Of a DNA stretch of 38,461 nucleotides, positions 37,912-38,461 are shown one piece after another. How positions within the stretch are numbered: the first letter of the stretch is position 1; each line of letters starts with the position of its first letter. A program made the position numbers and the translations under genes. The stretch comes from a virus: positions 1 to 38,461 of IMG/VR virus record IMGVR_UViG_3300035688_000024; one strand, given 5' to 3'. The notes under the pieces were generated by a model, which searched no databases, was not told the origin of the DNA, and saw only the letters and a program-made list of their open reading frames with translations.

Positions 37912-38461
37912 TTCCCTTTAATACACCAATGGTTGTCGAAGATAACCAAGCCTGCCTCCTTCAACCAGTCATTTATGTTTTTACTGTGGTCAAAGTGCAT
38001 CGGGCTTACTTCGTGTTCCCAGAAACAATCGTAGTGATAGAACCTTGCGCCTTCCTTCATCTTCGCCCCTATCTTCAGGAGAAAGCTACGCAAGTCTTCT
38101 ATGTGTTCCAGTGTGTCTATGGCGATAATGAGGTCAAACCCCTCTATCTCTGGGAATTGACTGGTGAACTTCACATTTCTAGCACCTAGCTTATCGGCTC
38201 TGAACCTGGCGAAATCTAATGCCTTCTCGCTTATGTCATACCCGACTAGGTTCTTATTTTTCCAGCACAGTTCAAACAGGGCAGTCCCTATGCCACAGCC
38301 AACATCTAAAATATGAAGATGCTCGGCGTTCTTGACTCCGATCAACCTTTGCTCTTTGTAATGGACTGCCGAATTGAAGCCCACTAAATCGTAGAGGTAG
38401 AGCAGTCCAATCTCAGGGTCCTTGTAGAAATCCTCTACTGTGCCTTGCCAATCATTCCACT
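37908..38461 (-). CDS. Glycosyltransferase-methyltransferase fusion, C-terminal part (runs off the right edge)
   Basis: This continues the frame that starts at 897. The methyltransferase carries motif I LDVGCGIG (residues 298-305 of the whole), VGYDISEKALDFAR as the SAM-ribose region, and IIAIDTLEHIED as motif IV/post IV, a class I SAM-dependent enzyme of about 140 residues. A GTG at 38384 would allow a stand-alone enzyme, but the frame is open further upstream with no ribosome site there, so fusion is preferred. Confidence 0.88.
   Translation of the reverse strand, partial: WNDWQGTVEDFYKDPEIGLLYLYDLVGFNSAVHYKEQRLIGVKNAEHLHILDVGCGIGTALFELCWKNKNLVGYDISEKALDFARFRADKLGARNVKFTSQFPEIEGFDLIIAIDTLEHIEDLRSFLLKIGAKMKEGARFYHYDCFWEHEVSPMHFDHSKNINDWLKEAGLVIFDNHWCIKGK
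38304..38461. repeat. Terminal overlap, right copy
   Basis: This repeats 1-158 with one mismatch (38430 A, 127 G). It marks the point where the circular sequence was cut. Confidence 0.95.

Noticed and set aside
37908-38384. Stand-alone methyltransferase starting at GTG 38384
   Set aside because: The frame is open upstream through the junction, no ribosome site precedes the GTG, and a well-placed start exists at 897.

Overview
The window is an essentially complete temperate bacteriophage genome of about 38.3 kb. The first 158 bases recur at the end (38304-38461) with a single mismatch, and joining the ends restores one long open reading frame. The contig is therefore a circular or circularly permuted genome cut inside a gene. 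Evidence that it is a phage: terminase small and large subunits, portal, scaffold-like protein, capsid, head-tail connector, tail proteins, a tyrosine integrase, a repressor and a DnaD-like replication protein. The host is a bacterium I cannot name. The best host handle is a 44-base tRNA-Lys(CTT) 3' half directly in front of the integrase, a probable attP core that should match the host's own tRNA gene.

Layout, following transcription, which is mostly on the minus strand (right to left). A control region near 25.7-25.9 kb separates a plus-strand lysogeny block (repressor with an S24-like domain whose expected serine is cysteine, a small membrane-anchored protein, attP, integrase, 25.9-27.9 kb) from a minus-strand early operon (25.7-16.1 kb). 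The operon starts at a TTGACA-17-TAAGAT promoter and ends at a strong terminator at 16071-16109. It holds about 25 tightly overlapped small genes, including a candidate single-strand annealing protein, two neighbouring radical-SAM enzymes, a DnaD-like replication protein, HNH and NinG-like nucleases, and an unusual number of zinc-ribbon microproteins. Next comes a short middle block (16.1-15.0 kb: HExxH protein, putative late regulator) closed by two tandem terminators.

The late block follows: holin-like protein, tRNA-Met(CAT) with initiator-like features, small genes, TerS, TerL, a XhlA-like protein, portal, a 2191-residue polyvalent protein, a terminator, scaffold-like protein, major capsid and a decoration-like protein. 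Across the circular junction lie a glycosyltransferase-methyltransferase fusion and a HldE/RfaE-like nucleotidyltransferase, embedded inside the structural module and suggesting modification of a virion or surface component. They are followed by a DUF3008-like microprotein, connector, tail genes and a 1211-residue fibre carrying 15 copies of a 20-residue repeat. No tape-measure protein is seen, which favours a short-tailed virion. No endolysin and no DNA polymerase were recognised.

Between the tail and lysogeny blocks (27.9-29.5 kb) is a small accessory region with its own promoters, a zinc-ribbon protein and an HNH gene interrupted by an in-frame TGA.
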